Shown here: in pieces, positions 35,901 to 44,496 of the stretch
Layout: every line of letters begins with the position of its first letter
Numbering within the stretch: the first letter of the stretch is position 1
DNA from: Candidatus Competibacteraceae bacterium
Lineage (GTDB): Bacteria; Pseudomonadota; Gammaproteobacteria; Competibacterales; Competibacteraceae
Assembly: GCA_016699715.1 (NCBI GenBank)
Contig: CP065007.1
Coordinates: forward strand, 930,001 to 994,000
Direction of reading: 5' to 3'
DNA: 64,000 bases
Program-made: the position numbers and the translations under genes
The notes under the pieces: generated by a model
Database searches by the model: none
Told to the model about the DNA's origin: nothing
The model's input: the letters and a program-made list of their open reading frames with translations, nothing else

Positions 35901-36202
35901 AGGTCCTGGCCTTCCTTGATGGCTTCCCGGATGTTCGGCCGACCACCGTCGGCGATGGATTGGGGGGCAAAGTAGTTGCGGGTGATTTCCTTGAAGGGCA
36001 GAAATCCGTGCCGGTCGGCGCCATAATCGACGAACGCCGCTTCCAGTCCTGGCTCGACGCGGGTGACGCGGCCTTTATAGACGTTGGATTTTTTCTGCTC
36101 CCGAGCGGGAGTTTCAATATCGAGGTCGTAAAGTTTCTGGCCATCCACGAGGGCCACGCGCAACTCTTCCTGCTGAGTCGCGTTGATCAGCATACGTTTC
36201 AT
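32975..36202 (-). CDS. rne: Ribonuclease E
   Basis: 1075 residues. The catalytic N-half has an S1 domain (about 35-120), the DNase I-like Mg site with VSIDINSARATRG and GLIVIDFIDM, and the zinc-link CPRCNGQG. The C-half is disordered: an Arg-rich stretch (RRGRRGGRRRRRGEA) likely to bind RNA, then Pro/Ala/Glu-rich sequence and seven VEPTASE-type repeats. The start MKRMLINATQQEELRVA at 36202 is the conserved one; 52 upstream codons were rejected. The long leader upstream fits the known feedback regulation of rne mRNA. murB is absent from the neighbourhood. Confidence 0.97.
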   Translation of the reverse strand: MKRMLINATQQEELRVALVDGQKLYDLDIETPAREQKKSNVYKGRVTRVEPGLEAAFVDYGADRHGFLPFKEITRNYFAPQSIADGGRPNIREAIKEGQDLVVQVEKEERGNKGAALTTFISLAGRYLVLMPNNPRAGGVSRRIEGDDRQEIREVMSSLDIPDGMGLIVRTAGVGRSQEELQWDLDYLLHLWQAIETASSQKKAPFLIYQESNIIIRALRDYLRADIGEILVDNPSVHRQAQDFMQQVMPHNLNKLKLYQDNVPLFTRYQIESQIETAYLREVSLPSGGGIVIDYTEALVSIDINSARATRGADIEETALTTNLEAAEEITRQLRLRDLGGLIVIDFIDMNIARNQREVETRMREALKMDRARVQVGRISRFGLLEMSRQRLSPSLDEASHMICPRCNGQGTIRNIDSLALSVLRLIQEEAMKDKTGRVVVQLPVKVATFLLNEKREAIRAIEQRHRVGVMLVPNESLETPHFKLNRLRVDELSETQLLSYTLAEDFEEQFEPAVGTAERSADEEPAVKSVAPTTPAPLPPPAPTPKPEVSPSFFRWLWSNLFQHAPQQQSQPERTGRPGGGTRPAKPERQRRDRAGRRPETEPAVEPAASKSNGAPAVSAPPPIVIAPPAEDLRPEPSVEAEAPAALLPGEPAGEQTISPETEEESSGARNRRGRRGGRRRRRGEAATPADATPASVDSGGEADESDQAATPGSRDTESHDVSGTAAAPPSPSPNPVEAPPATPQRRIRSGRPRLSQGAAAVVKTRSTGAVPPPTSVSEALIPPSPLLMEYPVAEEEAEQPGNDHETASSLAQAEPPATEPPPPSAKLIETSEPAATTMETAAVSAIPDSVSTLLEPSTPAVFSEVAIDQPAPTAVEPTASEVEPTASEVEPTASEVEPTASEVEPTASEVEPIASEVEPIASESGYVVVAPAPTENEAAVAPITEDATVSSSEAPEPCPPAPDTTILAVATTAVEDMPATSPPHAIAEIEPEAPDTTTQEEATPSMPEGDPVTASPSQENMISVEVEGEVVVATLAAADDIGQTEPASNEPPSVGSTDSPQSGPDADRKPTPD
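33432..33578 (-). repeat. 21-bp coding tandem repeat (7 copies) in rne
   Basis: Seven 21-bp units start at 33432, 33453, 33474, 33495, 33516, 33537 and 33558. Five are nearly identical and encode EVEPTAS; the two nearest the 3' end of the gene encode EVEPIAS. They correspond to about residues 875-923 of RNase E. Near-identity suggests slippage and likely length polymorphism. Confidence 0.95.
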
Positions 36203-36540
36203 TGCAAAGATTTCCCTGCGCTCGACCATCACCGGCGGCGACGCGGTTGTCGCCGAGGCGTAACTGGCATAACGAACGGCCCGGCGATCGAGTACAGTGC
36301 GTCGGACAAGCCCAGATACGCCGCGAGGTCGTAACCAGTCGGCTGGGAGCGCGGTCAAGAGCCGCTTAGAATAGGTCGGGTGAGCGGCGAATAAACCCGT
36401 TTAACAAATCCTGCGCGCCTGTGTCACTGGCGCACGGATGTGAAAACCGATATCGTGTGCGAATCGTGTTTCGCCGGCCTTTCGGGCCAATCGGCGACAA
36501 CTTCCCGAACTATAACAGTCCGACTGGTACGCTTCAAACG
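36203..36540. other. Divergent rne/rluC intergenic region
   Basis: No gene supported. It carries the divergent promoters and the rne 5' leader. For rluC a -10-like TATAAC lies at 36511-36516, 24 bases before the ATG. In-frame extensions of both neighbours run into this region but lack conservation. Confidence 0.5.
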
Positions 36541-37509
36541 ATGCCTGCTTCTGTGTCCCCTGGTGGGGTACGCCACCTGGAAATTACTTTGGAATATGCC
36601 GGGCAGCGTCTCGACAATTTCCTGCTGCGCGAGCTGAAGGGTGCGCCCAAAAGCTTGATCTATCGAATCCTGCGCAAGGGGGAGGTCCGTTTGAACGGCG
36701 GCCGGGTGCAGCCGAGCCAGCGGCTGCAAGCCGGCGATAAACTGCGTATTCCACCGGTGCGACTGGGCGAGCGGGATGAGAGGGTGTTCCTGCCACCGCC
36801 AGAGTGGGCGGAACGCCTGCGGGTGGCCGTGCTGTATGAGGATCGCGAGGTGCTGGTACTCAACAAGCCAGCCGGTTTGGCGGTGCATAAAGGCAGCGGG
36901 ATCGATTATGGCGTGATCGAACTCTTGCGCGCCCTGCGCCCGCAAGAGCCGTTTCTGGAGCTGGCGCACCGACTGGATCGTGACACCAGTGGTTGTTTGC
37001 TGCTGGCCCGGACTCCGGCGGCGCTGCACTTGATTCAGGACGCCTTGCGAACCGGGCGGGTGGAGAAACGCTATCTCGCTTTGGTGCGAGGTTATTGGAA
37101 CCACGGCCCGCGCGAGGTGAACCAACCTTTGCGCCGCAACGTCTTGCGCGGCGGCGAGCGGTTGGTCGAGGTGGTGGGCGACGGCAAGCCAGCCCTGACC
37201 CGGTTTCGCCCGGTCAGCCTGTTCAAGCTGGCCTCGTTGCTGGAGGCGAGTATCGTCACCGGCCGTACCCATCAGATCCGTGTTCATGCGGCCCACATCG
37301 GTCATCCGCTGGCTGGCGACGCGAAATACGGCGATGCCGCGTTCGACCGGGCGATGGTCGAGCAATGCGGCCTGCGCCGGTTGTTCCTGCATGCCCACAG
37401 CTTGAACCTGCCGCTGGGTGGTCGGGACATCGCGGTAAGCGCCCCGCTGAATGCCGATCTCAAAGGGGTGCTGGAAAGCTTGCGTTTGGTGAACTTGCGC
37501 GCAAGGTAA
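36541..37509 (+). CDS. rluC: 23S rRNA pseudouridine synthase RluC
   Basis: 322 residues: S4 RNA-binding domain (about 15-80), then the RluA-family catalytic domain with HRLDRDTSG (His143, catalytic Asp146) and VTGRTHQIRVH. It modifies 23S rRNA (positions 955/2504/2580 by family knowledge). The ATG at 36541 was chosen over one 40 codons upstream. rluC divergent from rne is the E. coli arrangement. Confidence 0.95.
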   Translation: MPASVSPGGVRHLEITLEYAGQRLDNFLLRELKGAPKSLIYRILRKGEVRLNGGRVQPSQRLQAGDKLRIPPVRLGERDERVFLPPPEWAERLRVAVLYEDREVLVLNKPAGLAVHKGSGIDYGVIELLRALRPQEPFLELAHRLDRDTSGCLLLARTPAALHLIQDALRTGRVEKRYLALVRGYWNHGPREVNQPLRRNVLRGGERLVEVVGDGKPALTRFRPVSLFKLASLLEASIVTGRTHQIRVHAAHIGHPLAGDAKYGDAAFDRAMVEQCGLRRLFLHAHSLNLPLGGRDIAVSAPLNADLKGVLESLRLVNLRAR

Positions 37510-37523
37510 GCGAGAGACATGCC

Positions 37524-38498
37524 ATGACCGACCCAAATCAGAACCCGAAACTACCCGACGACGAGCGCTGGGCACGCGAAGTGCTAGCCAAGCTGGCTTT
37601 TGCCGCCGTGACCGAGCAGCGACGGACCCGGCGTTGGGGGATTTTCTTCAAGCTGCTGTTTTTTGCGTATCTGGTGCTACTGCTGGTACTGGCCTGGCCG
37701 GACAGCCTCGATACCACCACCGGCGGCGGCAAGCGCCACACCGCGCTGGTCCGGGTTGACGGACTGATCGCCAGTAGCACCGAGGCTAGTGCTAAAAATG
37801 TGATCGAGGCACTGCGCAAGGCGTTTGAGGATGAGAAAACGGCCGGAGTGATCGTGCAGATCAACAGTCCGGGCGGCAGTCCGGTGCAGGCGGGCGAAGT
37901 TTACGACGAGATCCAGCGATTGCGTCGGAAGTATCCCAAGATTCCGGTCCATGCGGTGGCCAGCGACGTGTGTGCCTCGGGTGGCTATTACATCGCGGCG
38001 GCGGCGCAGAACATCTACGCCAATAAGGCCAGCATCGTGGGTTCCATCGGCGTGCGGATGGATAGCTTTGGCTTCACCGACGCCATCGCCAAGCTGGGCA
38101 TCGAACGGCGGGCCTACACGGCGGGGAGCAACAAGGATTTTCTCGATCCGTTCAAGCCGGTCAATCCGGCGGAAGTCCAGCATCTACAGGGAATGCTGGA
38201 CGCGATCCACCAGCAGTTTGTCGCGGCGGTCAAGCAGGGCCGAGGCGAGCGTCTGAAGGATAATCCGGAGGTGTTCAGCGGTCTGATGTGGACCGGCGAG
38301 CAGAGCGTCGATCTGGGGCTGGTGGACGCGCTGGGCGGTACCCGCTACGTGGCCGAGGAAGTGATCGGCGAGAAGACCGTGGTGGATTACACCAAGCGTA
38401 CCCGCTGGGTGGAGCGGTTGTTCGATGGCGCGGAGGCCAGTTTGGGCGCGGCGCTGCTGAAGGTGCTGGAATTCGATGGAACGGCGCGGTGGCGGTAG
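37524..38498 (+). CDS. sppA: Signal peptide peptidase SppA (36K type, S49 family)
   Basis: 324 residues. One N-terminal membrane anchor (about 38-58) and a periplasmic S49 domain. Catalytic Ser152 lies in CASGGYYIA and the general-base Lys204 in GSNKDFLDPF; NSPGGS is the oxyanion region. It degrades leftover signal peptides. The start at 37524 follows AGCGAGAG; the longer frame into rluC was rejected. It follows rluC by 14 bp as in Pseudomonas. Confidence 0.95.
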   Translation: MTDPNQNPKLPDDERWAREVLAKLAFAAVTEQRRTRRWGIFFKLLFFAYLVLLLVLAWPDSLDTTTGGGKRHTALVRVDGLIASSTEASAKNVIEALRKAFEDEKTAGVIVQINSPGGSPVQAGEVYDEIQRLRRKYPKIPVHAVASDVCASGGYYIAAAAQNIYANKASIVGSIGVRMDSFGFTDAIAKLGIERRAYTAGSNKDFLDPFKPVNPAEVQHLQGMLDAIHQQFVAAVKQGRGERLKDNPEVFSGLMWTGEQSVDLGLVDALGGTRYVAEEVIGEKTVVDYTKRTRWVERLFDGAEASLGAALLKVLEFDGTARWR

Positions 38499-38559
38499 GG
38501 TTGCCGGCTGGCGGATCTTCGCGACGGGGCAGGACTGCCTGAAGCTTGATCGCCCGTGC

Positions 38560-39159
38560 TCACAACACCGTCACCCCGGCCGCTTCCAGCATCCGGGTAA
38601 GCTGGATCAGCGGCAGGCCGATCAGGCTGGTGGGGTCGTTGCCTTCCAGCCGTTCGAACAGGGCGATGCCCAAGCCCTCGGACTTGAAACTGCCCGCGCA
38701 ATGGTACGGCTGTTCGCGCCGCAGATAACCCTCGATCATCTCCGTCGTCAGTGTCCGGAATACGACCCGGAACGGTTCCACCGCCACTTGGCATTGACCG
38801 CTGGCGCTGTCCAGCAGACACAGCCCGGTATAAAAAGTGACCGTGCGCCCCGCTGCCCGCCGCAGTTGCATCGCCGCCCGCGAGTGGCCGCCGGGTTTGC
38901 CGATGACCTCGCCATCCAACTCCGCCGCCTGGTCCGAACCGATCACCAGCGCCGCCGTTTCACAACGGGCGACCGCGCGGGCTTTCATTTCCGCCAGCCG
39001 CGCCGTCAACGTCGCCGCTGGTTCGTCGGGTTGGCGGGTTTCGTCGGTGTCGGGCGCCCGGATGGCAAAGGGCAACTCCAGTCGCGTCAGCAGTTCGCGC
39101 CGGAACGGCGAAGTGGAAGCGAGAATCAGACGACGGCCATCGGGCAGGGTTTCGATCAT
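38560..39159 (-). CDS. Maf-like nucleotide pyrophosphatase (YceF type)
   Basis: 199 residues. LILASTSPFRRELL at the start, ETxxxPD-like TDETRQPDEPA, and VIGSDQAAELDGEVIGKP are the Maf signatures; the DQ form and overall pattern fit the YceF branch (7-methyl-GTP pyrophosphatase). It is divergent from yceD, with the yceD promoter in the gap, and convergent with sppA. Confidence 0.94.
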   Translation of the reverse strand: MIETLPDGRRLILASTSPFRRELLTRLELPFAIRAPDTDETRQPDEPAATLTARLAEMKARAVARCETAALVIGSDQAAELDGEVIGKPGGHSRAAMQLRRAAGRTVTFYTGLCLLDSASGQCQVAVEPFRVVFRTLTTEMIEGYLRREQPYHCAGSFKSEGLGIALFERLEGNDPTSLIGLPLIQLTRMLEAAGVTVL

Positions 39160-39218
39160 GGTGGCGGCGTGGCGAACGGTTTGGAAATCCGGGTAATTAT
39201 GCGGAATCCGGCTTTGTT

Positions 39219-39247
39219 TTGACAGAAATCAAGCAGGCCTATATTAT
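39219..39247 (+). promoter_or_regulatory. Sigma70 promoter of the yceD-rpmF-plsX-fab operon
   Basis: TTGACA (39219-39224), 17-bp spacer, TATTAT (39242-39247): the best consensus promoter in the window. The expected transcription start near 39253-39255 is only 3-5 bases before the yceD ATG. Confidence 0.85.
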
Positions 39248-39257
39248 TCCGCGCCTT

Positions 39258-39794
39258 ATGCAAATCCCAACGCTTCCCGACCGGATCGATCCCTGGCAAC
39301 TGGCCGCCGGGAGCGGGCGGCTGGATGGCGAGTTGAAGCTGGCGGCGCTGCCGCGGTTGGCCGCTTTGCTCGAACATGCCGATGGCACGGTCAACGTGGC
39401 GCTGGCGGCGGGGATTGACGAGCAAGGGTTGCGGTTTGTCGAGGGCTCGTTGCAAACCGAAGTCGAACTGATTTGCCAGCGTTGCCTGGGTCCGCTGCGG
39501 CTGCCGTTGAAGGTTGCGGTCAGCTTGGCGCTGGTGCGCGCCGAGGCCGATGCCGCCCGCTTGCCCGAGCAGCGTGAGCCGCTGCTGGCTGCTGGCGCCG
39601 ACCTCGCCGTCGCCGATCTAGTGGAAGACGAACTATTGCTGGCTTTGCCGCAGATTCCCCGCCATCGGGATGTGTGCGAATGCGAGGCTGCTGGTTATTA
39701 TACGCCGCCCAGTGGGCCGGCGCTGGATGCCGGGCAACCTCGTGCCTTCACGGCGCTAGCGTCCCTGTTGCAAGATTTCAAGAGGAGCAATTGA
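39258..39794 (+). CDS. yceD: YceD family protein (23S rRNA accumulation, DUF177)
   Basis: 178 residues. The N-terminus MQIPTLPDRIDPWQLA and the CQRCLGPLRLPL and VEDELLLALPQIPRH segments match DUF177. It is linked to 23S rRNA processing and is translated just before L32. The ATG at 39258 is set by homology; a 13-codon upstream start lies inside the -35 box. Because the promoter ends 10 bases before this ATG, the message must be leaderless or nearly so. Confidence 0.92.
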   Translation: MQIPTLPDRIDPWQLAAGSGRLDGELKLAALPRLAALLEHADGTVNVALAAGIDEQGLRFVEGSLQTEVELICQRCLGPLRLPLKVAVSLALVRAEADAARLPEQREPLLAAGADLAVADLVEDELLLALPQIPRHRDVCECEAAGYYTPPSGPALDAGQPRAFTALASLLQDFKRSN

Positions 39795-39797
39795 GTC

Positions 39798-39995
39798 ATG
39801 GCCGTACAAAAATCCCGTAAAAGCCCCTCCAAGCGCGGCATGCGCCGCGCCCACGACGCACTGACCGCGGCCACGTTATCGACGGATCGCACCTCCGGCG
39901 AACTGCATCGCCGCCATCACGTCACGCCTCAGGGTTTTTATCGTGGCCGCAAGGTCATCAGCGAGCCCGCCGCGGTCGATAGCGAAGAGGCGTAG
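39798..39995 (+). CDS. rpmF: 50S ribosomal protein L32
   Basis: 65 residues: MAVQKSRKSPSKRGMRRAHD and HRRHHVTPQGFYRGRKVI. Zinc-binding cysteines of the C+ form are absent. It lies 3 bp after yceD in the conserved yceD-rpmF-plsX order. Confidence 0.97.
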   Translation: MAVQKSRKSPSKRGMRRAHDALTAATLSTDRTSGELHRRHHVTPQGFYRGRKVISEPAAVDSEEA

Positions 39996-40044
39996 TCGCC
40001 GTGCCGTTCCGCGTTCTGGATTCCTCCGCCGCCTTGCTTGGCTC

Positions 40045-41073
40045 ATGAGCAAACCGCTCACCATTGCCCTGGATGGCATGGGCGGCGATGTCGGTCCCGA
40101 CACGGTCGTGCCCGCCGCGTTACGCGTGCTCGAAGCCGCCGGCGATTCATTGCGCCTGATTCTGGTTGGGCAGGAAGACGTGTTGTCGGCCGCTCTGCTC
40201 AGGCTTAAGGCCGGAGGGCATCCTCAAATCATCATCCGCCATGCCTCGCAATTGGTGAGCATGGGCGAGTCGCCGGCCCAGGCCCTGCGGGTCAAAAAAG
40301 ATTCCTCGATGCGGGTGGCGATCAACCTGGTCAAACAGGGTGAAGCCGACGCCTGCGTGAGCGCCGGCAATACGGGCGCGCTGATGGCGACCGCCCGCTT
40401 CGTGCTCAAAACCCTGCCCGGCATCGACCGCCCCGCCATCTGCACGCCATTGCCCACCGTGCGCGGCCAGACCCGAATGCTCGATTTAGGCGCCAACGTC
40501 GACAGCAAGGCCGAGCACCTGCTGCAATTCGCGGTGATGGGTTCGGTGCTGGCGACCGTTAACGGCATCGAACGGCCGCGCGTCGCTCTGCTGAATATCG
40601 GCGAGGAAGAGATCAAGGGCAACGAGCAGGTCAGGGAAGCCGCTGGGCTGCTGGCGGCCAGCGACCTCAATTACATCGGTTTCGTGGAAGGCGACGGTGT
40701 GTATCTGGAGGACGTGGACGTGGTGGTCTGCGATGGCTTCGTCGGCAATGTCGCACTGAAGAGTAGTGAGGGCGTGGCCCGGTTGATCCGCCATTATATG
40801 ACCCAGGAATTCAAACGGAATCTGCTGACCCGGCTGGCCGGACTGGTCGCCCTGCCAGTGCTGCGCGCCTTCGGCCGCCGGATCGATCCCCGCCGCTACA
40901 ACGGCGCCAGCCTGCTCGGCTTGCAGGGTATCGTGATCAAGAGTCATGGCGGTGCCGATGCCTTGGCGTTTGCCAACGCCATCGGGGTAGCAATGTTGGA
41001 AGTCGAGCAGGCGGTACCGCGGCGCATCGATGCCCATCTGGCCGTCCTTCACGCCGCGAGGCAAGTGCTTTGA
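40045..41073 (+). CDS. plsX: Phosphate acyltransferase PlsX
   Basis: 342 residues. It makes acyl-phosphate from acyl-ACP for phospholipid synthesis. ALDGMGGDVGP, SAGNTGALMA and CDGFVGNVALK are family hallmarks. The ATG at 40045 is 49 bp after rpmF; a longer in-frame start inside rpmF was rejected. The stop overlaps the TTG start of fabH. Confidence 0.96.
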   Translation: MSKPLTIALDGMGGDVGPDTVVPAALRVLEAAGDSLRLILVGQEDVLSAALLRLKAGGHPQIIIRHASQLVSMGESPAQALRVKKDSSMRVAINLVKQGEADACVSAGNTGALMATARFVLKTLPGIDRPAICTPLPTVRGQTRMLDLGANVDSKAEHLLQFAVMGSVLATVNGIERPRVALLNIGEEEIKGNEQVREAAGLLAASDLNYIGFVEGDGVYLEDVDVVVCDGFVGNVALKSSEGVARLIRHYMTQEFKRNLLTRLAGLVALPVLRAFGRRIDPRRYNGASLLGLQGIVIKSHGGADALAFANAIGVAMLEVEQAVPRRIDAHLAVLHAARQVL

Positions 41074-42038
41074 ACCACGCCAGAATCATCGGAACCGGTG
41101 GCTACCTGCCGGAAAAGGTACTGACCAACGCCGATCTCGAACAGATGATCGAGACCACGGCGGACTGGATCGTTGAGCGGACCGGCGTCGAGGAACGCCA
41201 TGTCGCCGCCCCTGGGGAAACCACCTGCGACTTGGCCGAGCAGGCTTCCCGCCGCGCGCTGGAGGCCGCCGGTATCGAGGCACGCGATATCGACCTGATC
41301 GTGCTGGGGACCACCACGCCCGATCATGTGTTTCCCAGCGTGGCCACGCAGTTGCAGCATCGATTGGGTTGCCACGGTGGCCCCGCTTTTGACGTGCAGG
41401 CGGTTTGCACCGGTTTCGTTTACGCCATGGACATCGCCCGGCGTTTCATCGCCACCGGCGCGACGCGGCGGGCGCTGGTGGTGGGGGCGGATACCTTCAC
41501 TCGCATCATCGACTGGCAGGATCGCGGTACTTGTATCCTGTTCGGCGACGGTGCCGGCGCGGTGGTGCTGGAAGCGACGGACGAACCGGGGATCATCGAC
41601 AGCCGGCTGCACGCCGACGGCCGTTACAAGGAGCTGTTGTGGGTACCAGCCGGTGTGTCCAGCGGTTACGACCAGACTCGACGGAATGCCGCCTTCGTGG
41701 AGATGCGCGGCAGTGAAGTCTTTAAGGTAGCGGTTCATACCCTTAAAGAAATCGCCGAACAAATTTTGACCGCCAACGGCATGACGGTCGCCGACGTGAA
41801 CTGGCTGATCCCGCATCAGGCCAATCGCCGTATCCTGGCGGCCACCGCCAAGCGGCTGGGTTTGCCTGAAGAGCGAATGGTGGACTGCGTGCGCCTGCAC
41901 GGCAACACCTCGGCGGCCTCGGTGCCGCTGGCGCTGGATGTGGCGGTGCGCGATGGTCGCGTCCAGCGCGGCGATATCCTATTGCTGGAAGGTTTCGGCG
42001 GCGGGTTCACCTGGGGCGCGGTCCTGCTGAAGTATTGA
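41070..42038 (+). CDS. fabH: 3-oxoacyl-ACP synthase III
   Basis: 322 residues. It begins fatty-acid elongation from acetyl-CoA and malonyl-ACP. The Cys-His-Asn triad is visible in AVCTGFVYA, IPHQANRRI and HGNTSAASVPLAL. Translation starts at TTG (41070) overlapping the plsX TGA by 4 bp, so it is likely coupled to plsX. Confidence 0.96.
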   Translation: MNHARIIGTGGYLPEKVLTNADLEQMIETTADWIVERTGVEERHVAAPGETTCDLAEQASRRALEAAGIEARDIDLIVLGTTTPDHVFPSVATQLQHRLGCHGGPAFDVQAVCTGFVYAMDIARRFIATGATRRALVVGADTFTRIIDWQDRGTCILFGDGAGAVVLEATDEPGIIDSRLHADGRYKELLWVPAGVSSGYDQTRRNAAFVEMRGSEVFKVAVHTLKEIAEQILTANGMTVADVNWLIPHQANRRILAATAKRLGLPEERMVDCVRLHGNTSAASVPLALDVAVRDGRVQRGDILLLEGFGGGFTWGAVLLKY

Positions 42039-42057
42039 ACGCGAAGGAGATTTCACG

Positions 42058-42804
42058 ATGACGACACTGGATGGCGAAATCGTACTGGTGACCGGCGCCA
42101 GTCGCGGTATCGGCCAAGCCGTTGCCCGTGAGCTGGGGCGGCGAGGCGCGACCGTGATCGGTACCGCGACCACGCGGGCTGGTGCCGAAGCGATTGATCG
42201 GGATTTGCGCGATCTTGACCTCGGGGGGCGCGGCTTGCGTCTGGACGTCACCGATCCGGCAGCCGTGGACGCGGCACTCAAGGCGGTGATCCAGGAATTC
42301 GGTGCGCCGACCATTCTGGTCAATAACGCCGGCATCACGCGCGACAATCTGTTGCTGCGAATGAAGGAAGACGAATGGACGAGCGTTCTCGACACTGATC
42401 TGACTTCGGTTTACCGGCTGAGCAAGGCGGTGTTGCGGGGGATGATGAAAGCCCATCGTGGGCGCATCATCAGCATCACCTCGGTGGTCGGTGCCACCGG
42501 TAGCGCCGGGCAGGCCAATTACGCCGCGGCTAAAGCGGGTATCATTGGTTTCACCAAGTCGCTGGCGCGCGAGGTCGGTTCCCGCAACATCACCGTCAAC
42601 GCCGTGGCACCGGGTTTGATCGATACCGATATGACCCGGGCGCTGCCGGAAGCGCAGCGTCTGGCCCTGGTGGAGTCGATTCCACTGCAACGGCCGGGCG
42701 AGCCGCGGGATGTCGCCAATGTGGTGGCGTTTCTGGCGTCGGCGGACGCGGACTATGTTACGGGAGCGACCCTGCACGTCAATGGCGGCATGTTCATGGC
42801 CTGA
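42058..42804 (+). CDS. fabG: 3-oxoacyl-ACP reductase FabG
   Basis: 248-residue short-chain dehydrogenase. NADPH-binding GASRGIGQAVA, NNAGITRDNLL and catalytic Ser...Tyr-X3-Lys (TSVVGATGS, YAAAKAG) are present; the ending NGGMFM is the FabG signature. fabD, often between fabH and fabG, is missing here. Preceded by GAAGGAGA, an excellent ribosome site. Confidence 0.96.
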   Translation: MTTLDGEIVLVTGASRGIGQAVARELGRRGATVIGTATTRAGAEAIDRDLRDLDLGGRGLRLDVTDPAAVDAALKAVIQEFGAPTILVNNAGITRDNLLLRMKEDEWTSVLDTDLTSVYRLSKAVLRGMMKAHRGRIISITSVVGATGSAGQANYAAAKAGIIGFTKSLAREVGSRNITVNAVAPGLIDTDMTRALPEAQRLALVESIPLQRPGEPRDVANVVAFLASADADYVTGATLHVNGGMFMA

Positions 42805-42909
42805 CGGTGCTGGGGGCTAGAATGAATGGCATCCGCGCCGGAGTTTTCCATACAATACCCTGCGGCAATGCCATGGTTGTCCGGGTTCACAACGAGGAAA
42901 CAAATTATC

Positions 42910-43155
42910 ATGACTGACATCAGCAACATCGAAGCCCGCGTCAAGAAGATCATTATTGAGCAACTGGGGGTGAAGGAAGAACAGGTCACCAACGAAGCCT
43001 CTTTCGTGGAAGACCTCGGCGCCGATTCCCTGGATACCGTGGAACTGGTCATGGCGCTTGAAGAGGAGTTCGAACTGGAGATCCCTGACGAGGACGCCGA
43101 AAAAATCACCACGGTGCAACAGGCCATCGACTATATCTCGTCCCATAACGGTTAA
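42910..43155 (+). CDS. acpP: Acyl carrier protein
   Basis: 81-residue acidic helical protein. The phosphopantetheine attachment Ser40 is in LGADSLDTVELV. The start MTDISNIEAR at 42910 follows GAGGAAACAAATTATC; the 105-bp leader after fabG may hold its own promoter, as acpP is usually expressed far above its neighbours. Confidence 0.98.
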   Translation: MTDISNIEARVKKIIIEQLGVKEEQVTNEASFVEDLGADSLDTVELVMALEEEFELEIPDEDAEKITTVQQAIDYISSHNG

Positions 43156-43254
43156 AGGTGTCAGTCCCGTACCGGTCAAAATCCGTCGCCGCGGTTGCCC
43201 TCGCCGGGTTCCGCGGTTTTGTTTTGTCGGTGCAGCGTACAAGAGGATAGCTTT

Positions 43255-44496
43255 GTGGCCAAGCGGCGAGTGGTAGTAACGGGCATGGGTATTGTGTCCC
43301 CGGTCGGCAGTACCGTGAAAACCGCCTGGGCGAACATTCTGGCTGGCCGCAGCGGGATCGGGCTGGTCACCGCTTTCGATGCCAGCCATTTTCCGGTACG
43401 CATCGGTGGGCCGGTGAAGGATTTTCAGGTCGAACAGTACCTGAATCTGAAGGAAGCCAAGAAGATGGACCTCTTTATTCATTACGGCATCGGCGCGGCG
43501 GTGCAGGCGATCCAGGATTCCGGGCTGGAGATCACCGAAGCCAACGCCGAGCGGGTGGGTACTTTTATCGGTTCGGGAATCGGTGGTCTACCGGGTATCG
43601 AGGAAGGTCATTCGGCCTTCCTGAAGGGCGGTCCGCGCCGGCTGACGCCGTTTTTCGTGCCGCGCAGCATCATTAACATGATATCGGGCAACCTGTCCGT
43701 CCTGTACGGGATCAAGGGTCCGAACCTGGCGGTGGTGACCGCCTGCACCACCGGTACCCACAGCATTGGCCTGGCCGGGCGATTGATTGCTTACGGCGAT
43801 GCCGACGCGATGCTGGCCGGTGGCGCGGAGATGGCGACCACGCCCACCGGTTTGTGCGGCTTCGCGGCCGCGCGCGCGCTGTCGATGCGCAACGACGAGC
43901 CGGAAAAAGCCAGTCGGCCATGGGATAAGGATCGCGACGGTTTCGTGTTGAGCGACGGTGCCGGCGTGGTGATGCTGGAAGAATACGAGCACGCCAAGCG
44001 GCGTGGCGCGCGCATCCACGCCGAGCTGATCGGTTTTGGCATGAGCGGCGACGCCTATCACATGACACTGCCATCGCCCAACGGCGACGGTGCGCGACGG
44101 GCGATGATCAACGCCCTGCGCGATGCGGAAATCGCTCCAGAGGATGTGGATTACATCAACGCCCACGGCACTTCCACGCCGGCTGGCGACAAAATCGAAA
44201 GCGATGCCGCCAAGGCGGTGTTTGGCGATCATGCCCATCGGTTGGCGATGAGTTCGACCAAATCGATGACCGGCCACCTGCTGGGCGCCGCCGGTGGGGT
44301 GGAAGCGATTTTCTCGGTGCTGGCCATCCGCGATCAGGTAGCGCCGCCCACCATCAACCTGGACGAACCGGAGCCGGGTTGCGATTTGAACTACGTCCCA
44401 CACCAGACGCAGGAACGGCGGGTCCGGGTGGCGTTGTCCAATTCCTTCGGTTTCGGCGGCACCAACGGCACGGTGGCGTTCCGCGCCCTGGATTGA
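43255..44496 (+). CDS. fabF: 3-oxoacyl-ACP synthase II
   Basis: 413 residues. The Cys-His-His active site is in TACTTGTHSIG, NAHGTSTPAGD and GHLLGAAGG. The GTG start at 43255 (VAKRRVVVTGMG) follows AGAGGAT; 20 extra upstream codons from an ATG have no conservation. It elongates acyl chains with malonyl-ACP. Confidence 0.96.
   Translation: MAKRRVVVTGMGIVSPVGSTVKTAWANILAGRSGIGLVTAFDASHFPVRIGGPVKDFQVEQYLNLKEAKKMDLFIHYGIGAAVQAIQDSGLEITEANAERVGTFIGSGIGGLPGIEEGHSAFLKGGPRRLTPFFVPRSIINMISGNLSVLYGIKGPNLAVVTACTTGTHSIGLAGRLIAYGDADAMLAGGAEMATTPTGLCGFAAARALSMRNDEPEKASRPWDKDRDGFVLSDGAGVVMLEEYEHAKRRGARIHAELIGFGMSGDAYHMTLPSPNGDGARRAMINALRDAEIAPEDVDYINAHGTSTPAGDKIESDAAKAVFGDHAHRLAMSSTKSMTGHLLGAAGGVEAIFSVLAIRDQVAPPTINLDEPEPGCDLNYVPHQTQERRVRVALSNSFGFGGTNGTVAFRALD

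Noticed and set aside
34673..36334. 553-codon plus-strand ORF opposite rne
   Set aside because: Shadow of the conserved RNase E catalytic domain.
36993..38498. 501-residue version of SppA starting within rluC
   Set aside because: The first 177 codons are an out-of-frame reading of rluC; SppA homology starts at 37524.
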